From positions 1-57,565 of the forward strand of contig CAMCFJ010000016.1 of NCBI GenBank assembly GCA_945874105.1: a DNA stretch of 57,565 bases. Direction: 5' to 3'. The first letter of the stretch is position 1. Every line of letters begins with the position of its first letter. Shown piece after piece: positions 9,707-18,273 of the stretch. Below the pieces are notes generated by a model, which ran no database searches, was not told where the DNA came from, and worked only from the letters and a program-made list of their open reading frames with translations. The stretch is from Candidatus Nitrotoga sp. CP45. Its GTDB lineage: Bacteria; Pseudomonadota; Gammaproteobacteria; Burkholderiales; Gallionellaceae. Made by a program: the position numbers and the translations under genes.

Positions 9707-9868
9707 CTAAAGTGAATACCATGTCATCAGTGTGATCAAGCGGCTAGCGGACAAAGCATAGGCCATTGCTAGCAGTGAAAAACCTGCAAGCAACAGTTCT
9801 GTGACTTGCAATGATTGAATAGCAATAACGAGACAAATCCAAAGGAGGATAAGACCGGCAGAGTGCAT
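9707..9868 (-). pseudogene. Small membrane ORF between fimV and truA, possibly a truncated gene
   Basis: An open frame of 53 codons starting ATG at 9866-9868, preceded by no clear ribosome site. The product is almost wholly hydrophobic, with helices around residues 4-20 and 23-40, then ends at TAG. After the stop another frame continues with a hydrophobic stretch (LGCALFVFALL) up to the truA start. This looks like a longer membrane protein cut by a frameshift, or a genuine tiny membrane protein. Neither can be decided here. The rest of 9869-10097 shows only a hairpin. Confidence 0.35.
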
Positions 9869-9930
9869 CTAACTTCATTTAGCATTAAGAATAGTGAAGA
9901 GAATTTCTAATAATCCAGACTTCAAAATAT

Positions 9931-9955
9931 CGGTTGCGCAGATTGTCTGCAACCG
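9931..9955. terminator. Hairpin downstream of fimV
   Basis: Arms CGGTTGC (9931-9937) and GCAACCG (9949-9955) form a stem with an 11-base loop in which AGA/TCT can also pair. On the minus strand it lies about 140 bases past the fimV stop and is followed by a short AT-rich stretch, so it may terminate fimV transcription. The U-run is weak. Confidence 0.4.
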
Positions 9956-10097
9956 CTTTATTTCAACTGGACTGCAACACGGATGCAGATAAGCAGTCAA
10001 TTAGCAACACTAATGACTGCAATCCCACTGAATGATGTCGACTCAAAAAAACGGTAACCGCAAGTTGCTGGCTACCATTCGGTGTGCCAATAAGAAA

Positions 10098-12785
10098 TTA
10101 CACAGGCAGTTGCTGCAGCAATGCTTCAGCAGCCGTTCGATGCTGCTCGCCACCCTCGCGCACAACTTCTTCCAAAATTTCACGCGCGCCTGCGACATCA
10201 CCCATTTCCTGATAGGCCTTGGCGAGATCAAGCTTGGAGGCGGCATCGTGCCATTGTGCATCCTTTTCCTCTGCTGACAGAACAGGGGCTGGAACAACAG
10301 GTTTATCCAGATTCAAACTGATATCGCCCAGACCGATATCCATTATTTCCTTGGGCACAGCTTTTACAGGGGAAACATCAACCTTGTCTGCACTCTTGTC
10401 TGCCGAAGGGAAATCCAGCGTGAAATCCATATGTTCATTGACCTTCGCCGGAGCAGCCGCTGCCGTTTTTTCTTGAGTTATTACGGGGGGGAGTGGAGCA
10501 CGATTAGTTGTCACATCCAACATAAATTCATCCAAATTCATTGGACTCGCTTCTGTTTTACCAGTGCTCGATGCAGGCAATTTCGGATAGCTGGCAGTCA
10601 CATCAAAATCCATCGCTGTACTCTTTGAGTTCGTATGGCTGGCAGTCACATCAAAATCCATCTTTGCACTCTTTGAGGCAGAGCTCGACTGACTTGTCTC
10701 AGTACTACCTGTTGATGCTTTCGGTGCACTAAAATCTTGATCAAGGTCAAAGTCCAAGGGAGATGACGGCTTAGTTGCCTTGCCCTCATTAAGCACGGCA
10801 TCAGGAGCGAGACCGGCAACGAGTGATCCCTCTACTGCCGCACTTAAACTACCACCATACATTGGGTTGTTCGGTTCAAGCTTGATGCCCATTATGGCTG
10901 CTTGCTCCCAAGCATTCGCATCGCCTGAATCCCGCAACTGACGAGCAATGGTAGCGAATGAACGCGTGTCCTTACGATTGGCATAAATGGACAGTAGCTT
11001 GAGATGGATCTGATGATTAGCCGGATTCTTGATCAGCGCCTCTTTCAGAATTTTTTCCGCTTGCTCATCACGTCCAAAATTCAAGAACAAATCCGCCCCA
11101 CTGATCGGATCAAAATCATCTGCCTGCGCTTGGCCAGTAACACCACCCGTGGTAATGGCATTAGTCAAATCATCAGTCTTTGAAGAAGACGGTGTCGAAG
11201 TAAGATTCTTATTGGCAAAGCCTATCGTATGCTCAATCGGCTTGTCATCAAATTTAGCTTTTTCCCTGCCGCCGTTACTGCGCCGGGTTCGCGAATAGCC
11301 CAGTCCGACCAGTCCCAGCAGTGCAGCCGCCGCGCCCGCCATATAAAGCGGTTGGTCGAGTATCACTTCCAACAGGGAAGGTTGCGTAGCGACCTTGGGT
11401 TTTGTTATTGGCTTGACTGGTTTCACCGGGCTGACGGCCGCTACTGAGCTGACGGCTGCGACCCCAGAAGCAACATTAGCTACTTGTGAAGCAACAACAG
11501 GGGCTTGTGACATAACTCCCGATTGGGCTTCGTTCAATCTGGTTGTAGCCTGACCGTCGACTGGGCTCTGGACAGGCTTACCTTGTGCTACAGGTGGCTG
11601 GCTCTTCAAATCGATCAGGCGCCGCAAATCCTGGACGTTTTTTTCTAACGCTACAACACGCTCATTGCTTTCCTGGAGCGCCTTGCTCTTGGAGATCGAT
11701 TCTTCCTCCATAGCATGAATCTTGTTATGCAGCGCTTTTGCATTGTTGCCTGAAGAGGTTTTGTCACCCGGTGCTTCACCCTTGGACAATCTCACTACTT
11801 CCTTCACGGATTCTTTGGCCGCAGGGGTATTATCAGCCACAGAGGTGCTGATTTTACCGGAAGTTTCCTGCCTGGATTCATCCCCTGTAGCAAGCCCACT
11901 GGCTGCCGCAAGCTTTTGGCGATAGGCATGCCAATCATCGGCTTGTACGCGGATTTCTTTCACAGCTTTCTCTTGCGACAGATTATCCAGCTCGGATTGC
12001 TCTGCCATATGCAGGATTTTGCCTACTTTCAGACGGTTCATATTTTTGCCATCGAATGCATCAGCATTGGCGTGATACAGAGCGACCAGCGCGCGCTCCA
12101 GACTAATTTCGGAAGACTTTATTTGATGTGCAAGCTTGCTCAGGTTATCGCCGCGCTTCACCTTGATATCGCCGGAAGCAACATTACTTTCATTGGATTT
12201 GTTAACAGCGGGTTTGTTAACGGCGGCAGGCATTTCGTCAACAACTTTTTTTTCATCCACCATTGGGGTAGTGCTTGGCAACGGGGATTTGATTATCGCT
12301 TCCTTGCCTTTTGGCTCAAGCTCGGACACATCAACAATGCTCGGCTCTACTGGCTTCACTTCTGCCGGCTTGGGTTGTGTTGGGACATAACCTGGCGGAT
12401 CAAGCAGGAAAGTGTATTCTCTCAACAGCTTGCCAGACGACCAAACCAACTCCACCAATAAATTAACGAATGGCTCGTTAACCGGTTGCACTGAAGTTAT
12501 TTTGATATAGGGTTCGCCATTAGCATTCGTCTCAATCTTGAATTTCAAAGGAGGCAACCCGGATGGATAATCCAAGCCCGCATCCTTGAATACTTCGGGC
12601 GGCGCCAAGCGTGCAGACAGGCTACCTATTTCACCTTTGCTGGCCGTCCCGAGTTCTATCAACACATTCATGGGCTCACCCAAGGTGTTGGCCACGTTAA
12701 TATCGCCCATGCTCATCGCACAAGAAAAACCAGACAAAACCAAACCGATAACTAACCCCAAGACTTTGACGAGTGATTTCAGCAC
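10098..12785 (-). CDS. fimV: FimV-family pilus assembly / polar hub protein
   Basis: An 895-residue envelope protein. A signal peptide (about 1-25) leads into the FimV N-terminal domain (MGDINVANTLGEPMNVLIEL). A LysM peptidoglycan-binding domain follows (IKVKRGDNLSKLAHQI to HMAEQ), then a coiled-coil stretch, a Pro/Val-rich linker, one membrane helix around residue 475-495, and a long acidic cytoplasmic part. That part holds a TPR-like block and ends in the FimV C-terminal domain (AYQEMGDVAGAREILEEVV). FimV organises polar type IV pilus and chemosensory machinery. The cytoplasmic region repeats MDFDVTASH/Y units (near 10590-10670), recent internal duplications. It follows asd by 73 bases. Confidence 0.92.
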   Translation of the reverse strand: MLKSLVKVLGLVIGLVLSGFSCAMSMGDINVANTLGEPMNVLIELGTASKGEIGSLSARLAPPEVFKDAGLDYPSGLPPLKFKIETNANGEPYIKITSVQPVNEPFVNLLVELVWSSGKLLREYTFLLDPPGYVPTQPKPAEVKPVEPSIVDVSELEPKGKEAIIKSPLPSTTPMVDEKKVVDEMPAAVNKPAVNKSNESNVASGDIKVKRGDNLSKLAHQIKSSEISLERALVALYHANADAFDGKNMNRLKVGKILHMAEQSELDNLSQEKAVKEIRVQADDWHAYRQKLAAASGLATGDESRQETSGKISTSVADNTPAAKESVKEVVRLSKGEAPGDKTSSGNNAKALHNKIHAMEEESISKSKALQESNERVVALEKNVQDLRRLIDLKSQPPVAQGKPVQSPVDGQATTRLNEAQSGVMSQAPVVASQVANVASGVAAVSSVAAVSPVKPVKPITKPKVATQPSLLEVILDQPLYMAGAAAALLGLVGLGYSRTRRSNGGREKAKFDDKPIEHTIGFANKNLTSTPSSSKTDDLTNAITTGGVTGQAQADDFDPISGADLFLNFGRDEQAEKILKEALIKNPANHQIHLKLLSIYANRKDTRSFATIARQLRDSGDANAWEQAAIMGIKLEPNNPMYGGSLSAAVEGSLVAGLAPDAVLNEGKATKPSSPLDFDLDQDFSAPKASTGSTETSQSSSASKSAKMDFDVTASHTNSKSTAMDFDVTASYPKLPASSTGKTEASPMNLDEFMLDVTTNRAPLPPVITQEKTAAAAPAKVNEHMDFTLDFPSADKSADKVDVSPVKAVPKEIMDIGLGDISLNLDKPVVPAPVLSAEEKDAQWHDAASKLDLAKAYQEMGDVAGAREILEEVVREGGEQHRTAAEALLQQLPV

Positions 12786-12858
12786 ACTGCCACCTTTATA
12801 AAATATATGTTTAACACGAAGACCATAACATCATGGGGTTATCAGCGCAAGCAAAAGC

Positions 12859-13881
12859 TCAGGCTAAGTAAGTTTCAATCAAAATCTCGGCAATCTGCAC
12901 GCTGTTAAGCGCTGCACCCTTACGTACATTATCACTCACCACCCACAGATCAAGACCACGCGGATGTGATATATCCTCGCGAATACGGCCTACAAGAGTC
13001 GCATCCTGTCCTGCCGCGTCGACGGCAGTGGGATAGCCACCAGGCTCGCGCCTATCCATCACCTGCACGCCTGGCGCCTTTTCCAACAAAGCGCGCGCTT
13101 CGTCCGCCGTGATTTTCTTGTGTGTTTCAATATGCACCGCCTCTGAGTGGCCATAGAACACCGGCACCCGCACAGCAGTCGCATTCACCATGATGTTCTC
13201 GTCTTCCATGATTTTGCGGGTTTCCCACACCATCTTCATTTCTTCTTTGGTGTAACCGTTATCCATGAACACATCAATGTGCGGCAGCACGTTGAATGCA
13301 ATGCGTTTAGAATAAACCTCGGCCGTCACTTCCTGATGGTTAAACAAAGCACGTGTTTGCTCTGCTAATTCCTCGATGGCTTCCTTGCCAGTGCCAGAAA
13401 CTGCCTGATACGTGGCAACATTAATGCGCTCTATGCCTACTGCGTCATGAATAGGCTTCAACGCCACCAACATCTGGATGGTGGAACAGTTCGGGTTGGC
13501 AATAATGCCCCGGTTCTTGTATTGCGCAATGGCATGCGGATTCACTTCCGGCACCACCAGCGGAATGTCATCCTCGTAGCGGAATTGCGAAGTATTATCG
13601 ATCACCACGCAGCCAGCTGCCGCAGCGATAGGCGCATATTTTTCCGACACACTGCTACCTGCTGAAAACAAGCCGATCTGCACCTGCGAAAAATCGAAAC
13701 CTTCCACGTCCTGAACAGTAATTTCCTGGTTGCGGAATGTCACTGTAGAACCGGCAGAGCGGCTGGATGCCAAGGGGAAAAGCTTACCGACCGGAAAGTT
13801 GCGCTGTTCCAGAATTGACAGCATTGCTTCGCCAACCGCACCCGTCGCACCCAATATTGCGACATCGTATTTCTTGTTCAT
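12859..13881 (-). CDS. asd: Aspartate-semialdehyde dehydrogenase
   Basis: A 340-residue NADP enzyme that reduces aspartyl phosphate to aspartate semialdehyde for lysine, threonine, methionine and diaminopimelate. GATGAVGEAM is the nucleotide loop, C132 in NPNCSTIQM is the catalytic cysteine, and FYGHSEAVHIE carries the acid/base histidine. It starts 17 bases after leuB with GAGG ahead of the ATG and is probably in the leu transcript. Confidence 0.97.
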   Translation of the reverse strand: MNKKYDVAILGATGAVGEAMLSILEQRNFPVGKLFPLASSRSAGSTVTFRNQEITVQDVEGFDFSQVQIGLFSAGSSVSEKYAPIAAAAGCVVIDNTSQFRYEDDIPLVVPEVNPHAIAQYKNRGIIANPNCSTIQMLVALKPIHDAVGIERINVATYQAVSGTGKEAIEELAEQTRALFNHQEVTAEVYSKRIAFNVLPHIDVFMDNGYTKEEMKMVWETRKIMEDENIMVNATAVRVPVFYGHSEAVHIETHKKITADEARALLEKAPGVQVMDRREPGGYPTAVDAAGQDATLVGRIREDISHPRGLDLWVVSDNVRKGAALNSVQIAEILIETYLA

Positions 13882-13898
13882 GCTTCTACCTCATTAAA

Positions 13899-14984
13899 TT
13901 AATTTGATAACGTCGCGACCACGGCGTCGCCCATCGCATCCGTGCCAATTTTCTCCATACCCGCTTCGGCAATGTCCGCAGTACGCAAACCCAGCTGCAG
14001 AGTCTTGCGCACTGCAGACTCGATGCGTAGCGCAATATCTGCGCGTGCGAATGTGTAGCGCATCATCATTGCCAATGACAAGATTGTCGCCAATGGATTG
14101 GCAATATTTTTGCCTGCAATGTCCGGCGCAGAGCCGTGACAAGGTTCATACAAACCTTTGTTATTCGCATCCAGCGAAGCGGAAGGCAACATGCCGATAG
14201 AGCCAGTCAACATGGAGGCTTCATCCGACAGGATGTCTCCGAAAATGTTACCGGTAAGAATTACATCGAACTGTTTTGGCGCCCGCACCAGTTGCATTGC
14301 TGCGTTGTCCACATACATATGCGACAGCTCGACTGTTGGATATTCCTTTGCTACCGCAGTCACAATTTCACGCCACAACATGCTCGTATCCAGCACATTA
14401 GCCTTATCTACCGAACACACTTTCCCCTTACCGTTTTCACCGGCACGTTTCATGGCAATCTGGAAGCCAACATGAGCCACGCGGGAGATCTCGGACTCAC
14501 TGTATATCATGGTATCGAAACCTTGCCGTTCACCATTATCGAGCGTCCGAATGCCGCGCGGCTGGCCGAAATAAATATCACCAGTCAATTCCCGCAGAAT
14601 CATGATGTCTAGCCCGGACACTATTTCCGGACGCAGCGGAGACGCATTGGCCAACTCCGGATACAGCTGCGCCGGGCGCAGGTTAGCGAACAGATTAAGT
14701 CCTTTACGAATGCGCAGCAGGCCTTGTTCTGGACGTAGCGAGCGCGGCAGTGCGTCATATTGATAGCCCCCCACTGCTCCGAGCAATACGGCATCTGACT
14801 GCTGTGCCAACTTTAGCGTAGCATCCGGCAGCGGATCACCAGAAGCATCATATCCCGCACCTCCGATAGGCGCATATTCCAGCTCCAACGGCAGCCCCTC
14901 GCGTCGAAAGACTTCCAGCACCTTGGCGGCTTGTGCAACAATTTCCGGCCCAATGCCGTCACCCGGCAATATAGCGATTTTCAT
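13899..14984 (-). CDS. leuB: 3-isopropylmalate dehydrogenase
   Basis: A 361-residue NAD-dependent decarboxylating dehydrogenase. It begins [14 protein letters not shown] and carries [24 protein letters not shown], the DKANVLDTS segment, YVDNAAMQL with a substrate/metal aspartate, and [20 protein letters not shown]. It catalyses the third step of leucine synthesis. It is preceded by leuD (34-base gap) and followed by asd. Confidence 0.97.
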   Translation of the reverse strand: MKIAILPGDGIGPEIVAQAAKVLEVFRREGLPLELEYAPIGGAGYDASGDPLPDATLKLAQQSDAVLLGAVGGYQYDALPRSLRPEQGLLRIRKGLNLFANLRPAQLYPELANASPLRPEIVSGLDIMILRELTGDIYFGQPRGIRTLDNGERQGFDTMIYSESEISRVAHVGFQIAMKRAGENGKGKVCSVDKANVLDTSMLWREIVTAVAKEYPTVELSHMYVDNAAMQLVRAPKQFDVILTGNIFGDILSDEASMLTGSIGMLPSASLDANNKGLYEPCHGSAPDIAGKNIANPLATILSLAMMMRYTFARADIALRIESAVRKTLQLGLRTADIAEAGMEKIGTDAMGDAVVATLSN

Positions 14985-15018
14985 AAACTCAACTTTCTTC
15001 TCAGCCTATGCAATTGAA

Positions 15019-15657
15019 TCAGGTAAACAACCACGGTGCTTCAGACTTGCGCCGTGCTTCATATTCCTTGATCTCTCGCACATGCTGCAGGGTCAGCCCA
15101 ATGTCATCCAGTCCATTCAACAAGCAATTTTTGCGGAAGGCATCCACTTCAAAGCGATACACCATCCCATTCGGCGCAATGATGCTTTGCTGCTCCAGAT
15201 CAATCTTCAAATGATAGCCCGGCGTCGCTGTCACCGCCTGAAACAAGTCATCTACGCTCGCAGTGTCCAGCACAATCGGCAATAAACCATTTTTGAAACA
15301 GTTATTGCAGAAAATGTCGGCAAAACTAGGTGCGATGACGGCGCGGAAGCCGTAATCATCTAGCGCCCACGGCGCATGCTCACGCGATGAACCGCAACCG
15401 AAATTTTCACGTGCCAGCAAAATCTGCGCGCCATGATAACGTGGCTGGTTCAGCACAAAATCCGGGTTGAGTGGCCGCTTGGAATTGTCCATACCCGGTT
15501 CGCCGTGGTCAAGATAGCGCCACTCGTCAAACAAGTTAGGACCAAAACCGGTGCGCTTGATCGACTTCAGAAATTGCTTGGGGATGATCGCGTCCGTATC
15601 CACGTTGGCACGGTCAAGCGGCACAACCAGGCCATCAACACGGACAAATTTATCCAT
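15019..15657 (-). CDS. leuD: 3-isopropylmalate dehydratase small subunit
   Basis: A 212-residue swivel-domain subunit. It has [20 protein letters not shown] and the [13 protein letters not shown] motif that completes the aconitase-type active site. With LeuC it isomerises 2- to 3-isopropylmalate. The ATG lies two bases after the stop of the small lipoprotein gene, so translation of the two is probably coupled. Confidence 0.97.
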   Translation of the reverse strand: MDKFVRVDGLVVPLDRANVDTDAIIPKQFLKSIKRTGFGPNLFDEWRYLDHGEPGMDNSKRPLNPDFVLNQPRYHGAQILLARENFGCGSSREHAPWALDDYGFRAVIAPSFADIFCNNCFKNGLLPIVLDTASVDDLFQAVTATPGYHLKIDLEQQSIIAPNGMVYRFEVDAFRKNCLLNGLDDIGLTLQHVREIKEYEARRKSEAPWLFT

Positions 15658-15659
15658 TG

Positions 15660-15812
15660 CTATTTTCCATTGCTATTCTTTACCTCATCCGCTGTTTTTT
15701 CAATCGTGCCGCCGACTTTGGACAAGTCCTTGCCAAATCCTCCTACGGTATTACATCCTGTCACCATCACCAAGGGCAATACCAACACCAACAGTATTTT
15801 CAACATTTTCAT
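15660..15812 (-). CDS. Entericidin-like small lipoprotein inside the leu operon
   Basis: A 50-residue protein starting ATG behind a near-perfect AGGAGGAA (15813-15820). A hydrophobic signal segment ends in the lipobox VTGC (C20), giving a mature lipoprotein of about 31 residues, [15 protein letters not shown] and onward. That pattern (CNT..G.GKD....G..IE) is the entericidin EcnA/EcnB family. It sits 23 bases after leuC and two before leuD, so it is co-transcribed with leucine genes, an arrangement seen in other betaproteobacteria. Its function there is unknown. Entericidins are linked to programmed lysis in E. coli, but that role need not apply. Confidence 0.8.
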   Translation of the reverse strand: MKMLKILLVLVLPLVMVTGCNTVGGFGKDLSKVGGTIEKTADEVKNSNGK

Positions 15813-15835
15813 TTCCTCCTGTATGCAAAGCAACA

Positions 15836-17239
15836 CTAAAAGTTTCTGACATCCACAAAATGGCCGGCAATAGCCGCTGCTGCTGCCATTTCAGGGCTTA
15901 CCAAATGCGTCCTGCCGCCCGGCCCCTGCCGTCCTTCGAAATTGCGGTTGGAAGTTGAAGCACATCGTTCACCAGACTCCAATTTGTCCGCATTCATCGC
16001 AAGGCACATGGAACATCCTGGCTCGCGCCATTCAAAACCCGCCTCGACAAATATTTTGTCCAAGCCTTCGCGCTCAGCCTGCTGCTTGACGAGTCCTGAG
16101 CCAGGCACCGCCATCGCCAGCTTCACATTGGCAGCAATATGTTTGCCGCGCACCACCTCTGCCGCAGCGCGCAAATCCTCAATGCGAGCATTGGTGCATG
16201 AGCCAATAAATACCTTGTCAATCTGAATTTCAGTAATCAGTGTATTCGGCTGCAATCCCATATACTTTAATGAAAGATCAATACTGCTGCGCTTCACGGG
16301 GTCGCTCTCCCGTGCCGGATCAGGCACACTGCCATCTACCGCCACCACCATTTCCGGCGAGGTACCCCAAGTTACTTGCGGTTTTATTTCCGCAGCATCC
16401 AGTCGTACCACCTTGTCGAACTGCGCACCCTCGTCGCTATGCAAAGTACGCCAGCTGTCTACCGCCTTGTCCCATAACTCACCTTGCGGTGCAAAAGGCC
16501 GACCCTTGAGGTAGCTGATCGTAGTGTCATCCGCCGCTATCATGCCGGCGCGGGCACCTGCTTCGATGGCCATGTTGCATACTGTCATTCGCCCTTCCAT
16601 CGACAGCGCTCGGATTGCGCTACCGGCAAATTCGATCGCATGGCCTGTTCCGCCTGCCGTACCAATTTTGCCGATCACCGCCAGCACCAAGTCCTTGGCA
16701 GTGACACCCTTACCGAGTACTCCTTCCACCAAAACCTGCATGGCGCGGGCTTTTTTCATCAGCAAGCATTGAGTCGCCATCACATGCTCAACCTCCGACG
16801 TGCCAATGCCAAACGCCAGCGCAGCAAACGCGCCATGCGTACTGGTGTGCGAATCACCGCATACCACGGTCATGCCGGGCAAGGTCGCACCCTGCTCCGG
16901 CCCAATGACATGCACGATGCCCTGGCGCACATCCGCCATCCTGAACTCGGTAATACCAAGCTCATCGCAATTGCTGTCCAGAGTCTCCACTTGCAGACGC
17001 GAAATCGGATCGGCAATGCCCTGCTTGCGATCCGTAGTTGGCACATTGTGATCCGCCACTGCGAGCATGGAAGCGATACGCCAAGGCTTGCGCCCAGCCA
17101 GCCGCAAGCCTTCAAATGCCTGCGGACTGGTCACTTCATGCACCAAATGGCGATCGATATAAATCAACGTGGTGCCATCGGGCTCTTCGTGCACCACGTG
17201 GCTGTTCCACAGTTTGTCGTAAAGAGTTTGTATACCCAT
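15836..17239 (-). CDS. leuC: 3-isopropylmalate dehydratase large subunit
   Basis: A 467-residue aconitase-family subunit from the chosen start ([16 protein letters not shown]). The [4Fe-4S] ligands are visible as [11 protein letters not shown] and [38 protein letters not shown] is a core signature. An upstream extension of 29 residues is open but not family-like, so the later ATG is used. It is the first gene of leuC-lipoprotein-leuD-leuB-asd. A minus-strand TATAAT at 17474-17479 would give a leader of over 200 bases. Confidence 0.96.
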   Translation of the reverse strand: MGIQTLYDKLWNSHVVHEEPDGTTLIYIDRHLVHEVTSPQAFEGLRLAGRKPWRIASMLAVADHNVPTTDRKQGIADPISRLQVETLDSNCDELGITEFRMADVRQGIVHVIGPEQGATLPGMTVVCGDSHTSTHGAFAALAFGIGTSEVEHVMATQCLLMKKARAMQVLVEGVLGKGVTAKDLVLAVIGKIGTAGGTGHAIEFAGSAIRALSMEGRMTVCNMAIEAGARAGMIAADDTTISYLKGRPFAPQGELWDKAVDSWRTLHSDEGAQFDKVVRLDAAEIKPQVTWGTSPEMVVAVDGSVPDPARESDPVKRSSIDLSLKYMGLQPNTLITEIQIDKVFIGSCTNARIEDLRAAAEVVRGKHIAANVKLAMAVPGSGLVKQQAEREGLDKIFVEAGFEWREPGCSMCLAMNADKLESGERCASTSNRNFEGRQGPGGRTHLVSPEMAAAAAIAGHFVDVRNF

Positions 17240-17282
17240 GTTCGCTTTCGTTTTAGAGCTCGTAATTATGCCACAGCATGGG

Positions 17283-17303
17283 GGCTGTACGCCACGGACA
17301 GCC
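17283..17303 (-). promoter_or_regulatory. Hairpin in the leuC leader
   Basis: GGCTGT and ACAGCC flank a nine-base loop about 45-65 bases before the leuC start. No T-run follows on the minus strand, so it does not look like a terminator; it may be an RNA structure in the leader. I found no leucine-rich leader peptide between the promoter and leuC. Confidence 0.25.
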
Positions 17304-17473
17304 TCTTTGCTTTGATTAGCACACATTGAATAATCCGTGCCTGGCCACTTTAATATTAACTACGCTTGGTCACGCGCAACCAAAAAGATTTCGACTACCC
17401 CGGGTTAGAAGTCATCAACCCTTGGGGCTAGGGGTTTCGAGAGACCTTCCAAGAATTTAATCCGACACCATAA

Positions 17474-17479
17474 ATTATA
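17474..17479 (-). promoter_or_regulatory. Candidate -10 box for the leuC operon
   Basis: A perfect TATAAT on the minus strand, about 235 bases before leuC. The -35 region is poor (TGCAAG at 18-base spacing). It is back to back with the toxin-antitoxin promoter, so the two units are divergent. Confidence 0.4.
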
Positions 17480-17488
17480 GTTGAAATA

Positions 17489-17535
17489 TTGTATTAACTT
17501 GCATTTGCAGTATTACTGCTTTTCTGCAATACTGC
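17489..17535 (+). promoter_or_regulatory. Promoter and autoregulatory operator of the AbrB/PIN pair
   Basis: TTGTAT (17489-17494) and TATTAC (17511-17516), 16 bases apart, are plausible -35 and -10 boxes. Overlapping the -10 is an inverted repeat, GCAGTATT (17507-17514) and AATACTGC (17528-17535). The left arm is itself part of a tighter palindrome, GCAGT-ATT-ACTGC. Toxin-antitoxin promoters are commonly repressed through such dyads by the antitoxin. The function is inferred. Confidence 0.55.
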
Positions 17536-17540
17536 CAAAC

Positions 17541-17780
17541 ATGAAAACAACTCTGACCATCACCGGACGGGGCGTCATCACACTCCCTGCACAATTTCGC
17601 AAAGCGCTCGGCATTTCTGCGGCAGATCAACTGATCGCGGAAACAACACCCGAAGGCATCTTGTTGCGACCTGCTGTCACCTTGCCCATCGAGCTCTACA
17701 GCGCTGAGCGCTTGCATGAATTTGAAGAGGCTGAAGCCGATTTGGCGACCGTGCTGAACAAAAAAATGAAGTCAAAATAA
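17541..17780 (+). CDS. AbrB/SpoVT-type antitoxin
   Basis: A 79-residue protein beginning MKTTLTITGRGVITLPAQFRKALGI, the swapped-hairpin AbrB DNA-binding fold, with an acidic C-terminus that would bind the toxin. The frame is open for 20 residues upstream, but those codons cover the promoter and operator, so the ATG at 17541 is preferred. The PIN-domain gene begins five bases after its stop, a standard VapB-VapC arrangement. Confidence 0.85.
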   Translation: MKTTLTITGRGVITLPAQFRKALGISAADQLIAETTPEGILLRPAVTLPIELYSAERLHEFEEAEADLATVLNKKMKSK

Positions 17781-17784
17781 CGCG

Positions 17785-18195
17785 GTGCGGATATTCCTGG
17801 ACGCAAACATCCTTTTCTCGGCAGCTCGTGCTGATGGCGCGATAAGACGGCTACTCGCTCTTACCGAGGCCGCAGGACATGAGCTATGGGCAGATGCTTA
17901 TGTATTCGAAGAGGCGCGGCGCAATCTGGCCGCAAAAACACCAAGCGGTCTTCCCGTGCTGAATGCGATGACTACCCGGATCAAGATCGGCGGCATGAGC
18001 ACCAGCAATTTGATACTGCCGGATGCGGTTAGCTTGCCAGAGAAGGACCGACCCGTACTTGCTGCCGCCATCCACCACCACTGCGACATACTGGTCACTG
18101 GCGACCGTACTCATTTCGGCCCACTCTACGGAAAATCAATTCAAGGCGTTACTGTTTTATCACCGGCTATGCTGGCGGAAACTGTATTGGTCTAG
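17785..18195 (+). CDS. PIN-domain ribonuclease toxin (VapC-like)
   Basis: A 136-residue PIN-domain protein starting at GTG. Acidic residues expected for the Mg2+ site are seen: D6 in FLDANIL, E42/E43 in FEEARRNL, D88, and D107 in VTGDRTHFG. VapC-type PIN proteins cut tRNA or rRNA. It is adjacent to an AbrB-type antitoxin, so it is most likely the toxin of that pair. Toxicity is not shown by sequence alone. Confidence 0.85.
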   Translation: MRIFLDANILFSAARADGAIRRLLALTEAAGHELWADAYVFEEARRNLAAKTPSGLPVLNAMTTRIKIGGMSTSNLILPDAVSLPEKDRPVLAAAIHHHCDILVTGDRTHFGPLYGKSIQGVTVLSPAMLAETVLV

Positions 18196-18273
18196 AAAAA
18201 TCAATTCGAACACGACCCATTTTATTTTCTTTAATTTTTTCTAACTACCTAAGACAAGTGCAGAAAATTCGAA

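Noticed and set aside
11916-12461. A 181-codon open frame on the plus strand
   Set aside because: It lies opposite fimV and shows no recognisable domain; it arises from the codon bias of fimV.
16484-17329. A 281-codon open frame on the plus strand
   Set aside because: It is antisense to leuC, whose product is certain. The translated text is rich in His, Arg and Cys and has no family features.
17240-17470. Leucine leader peptide for attenuation
   Set aside because: Short frames such as MTSNPG have no run of leucine codons and no terminator follows.
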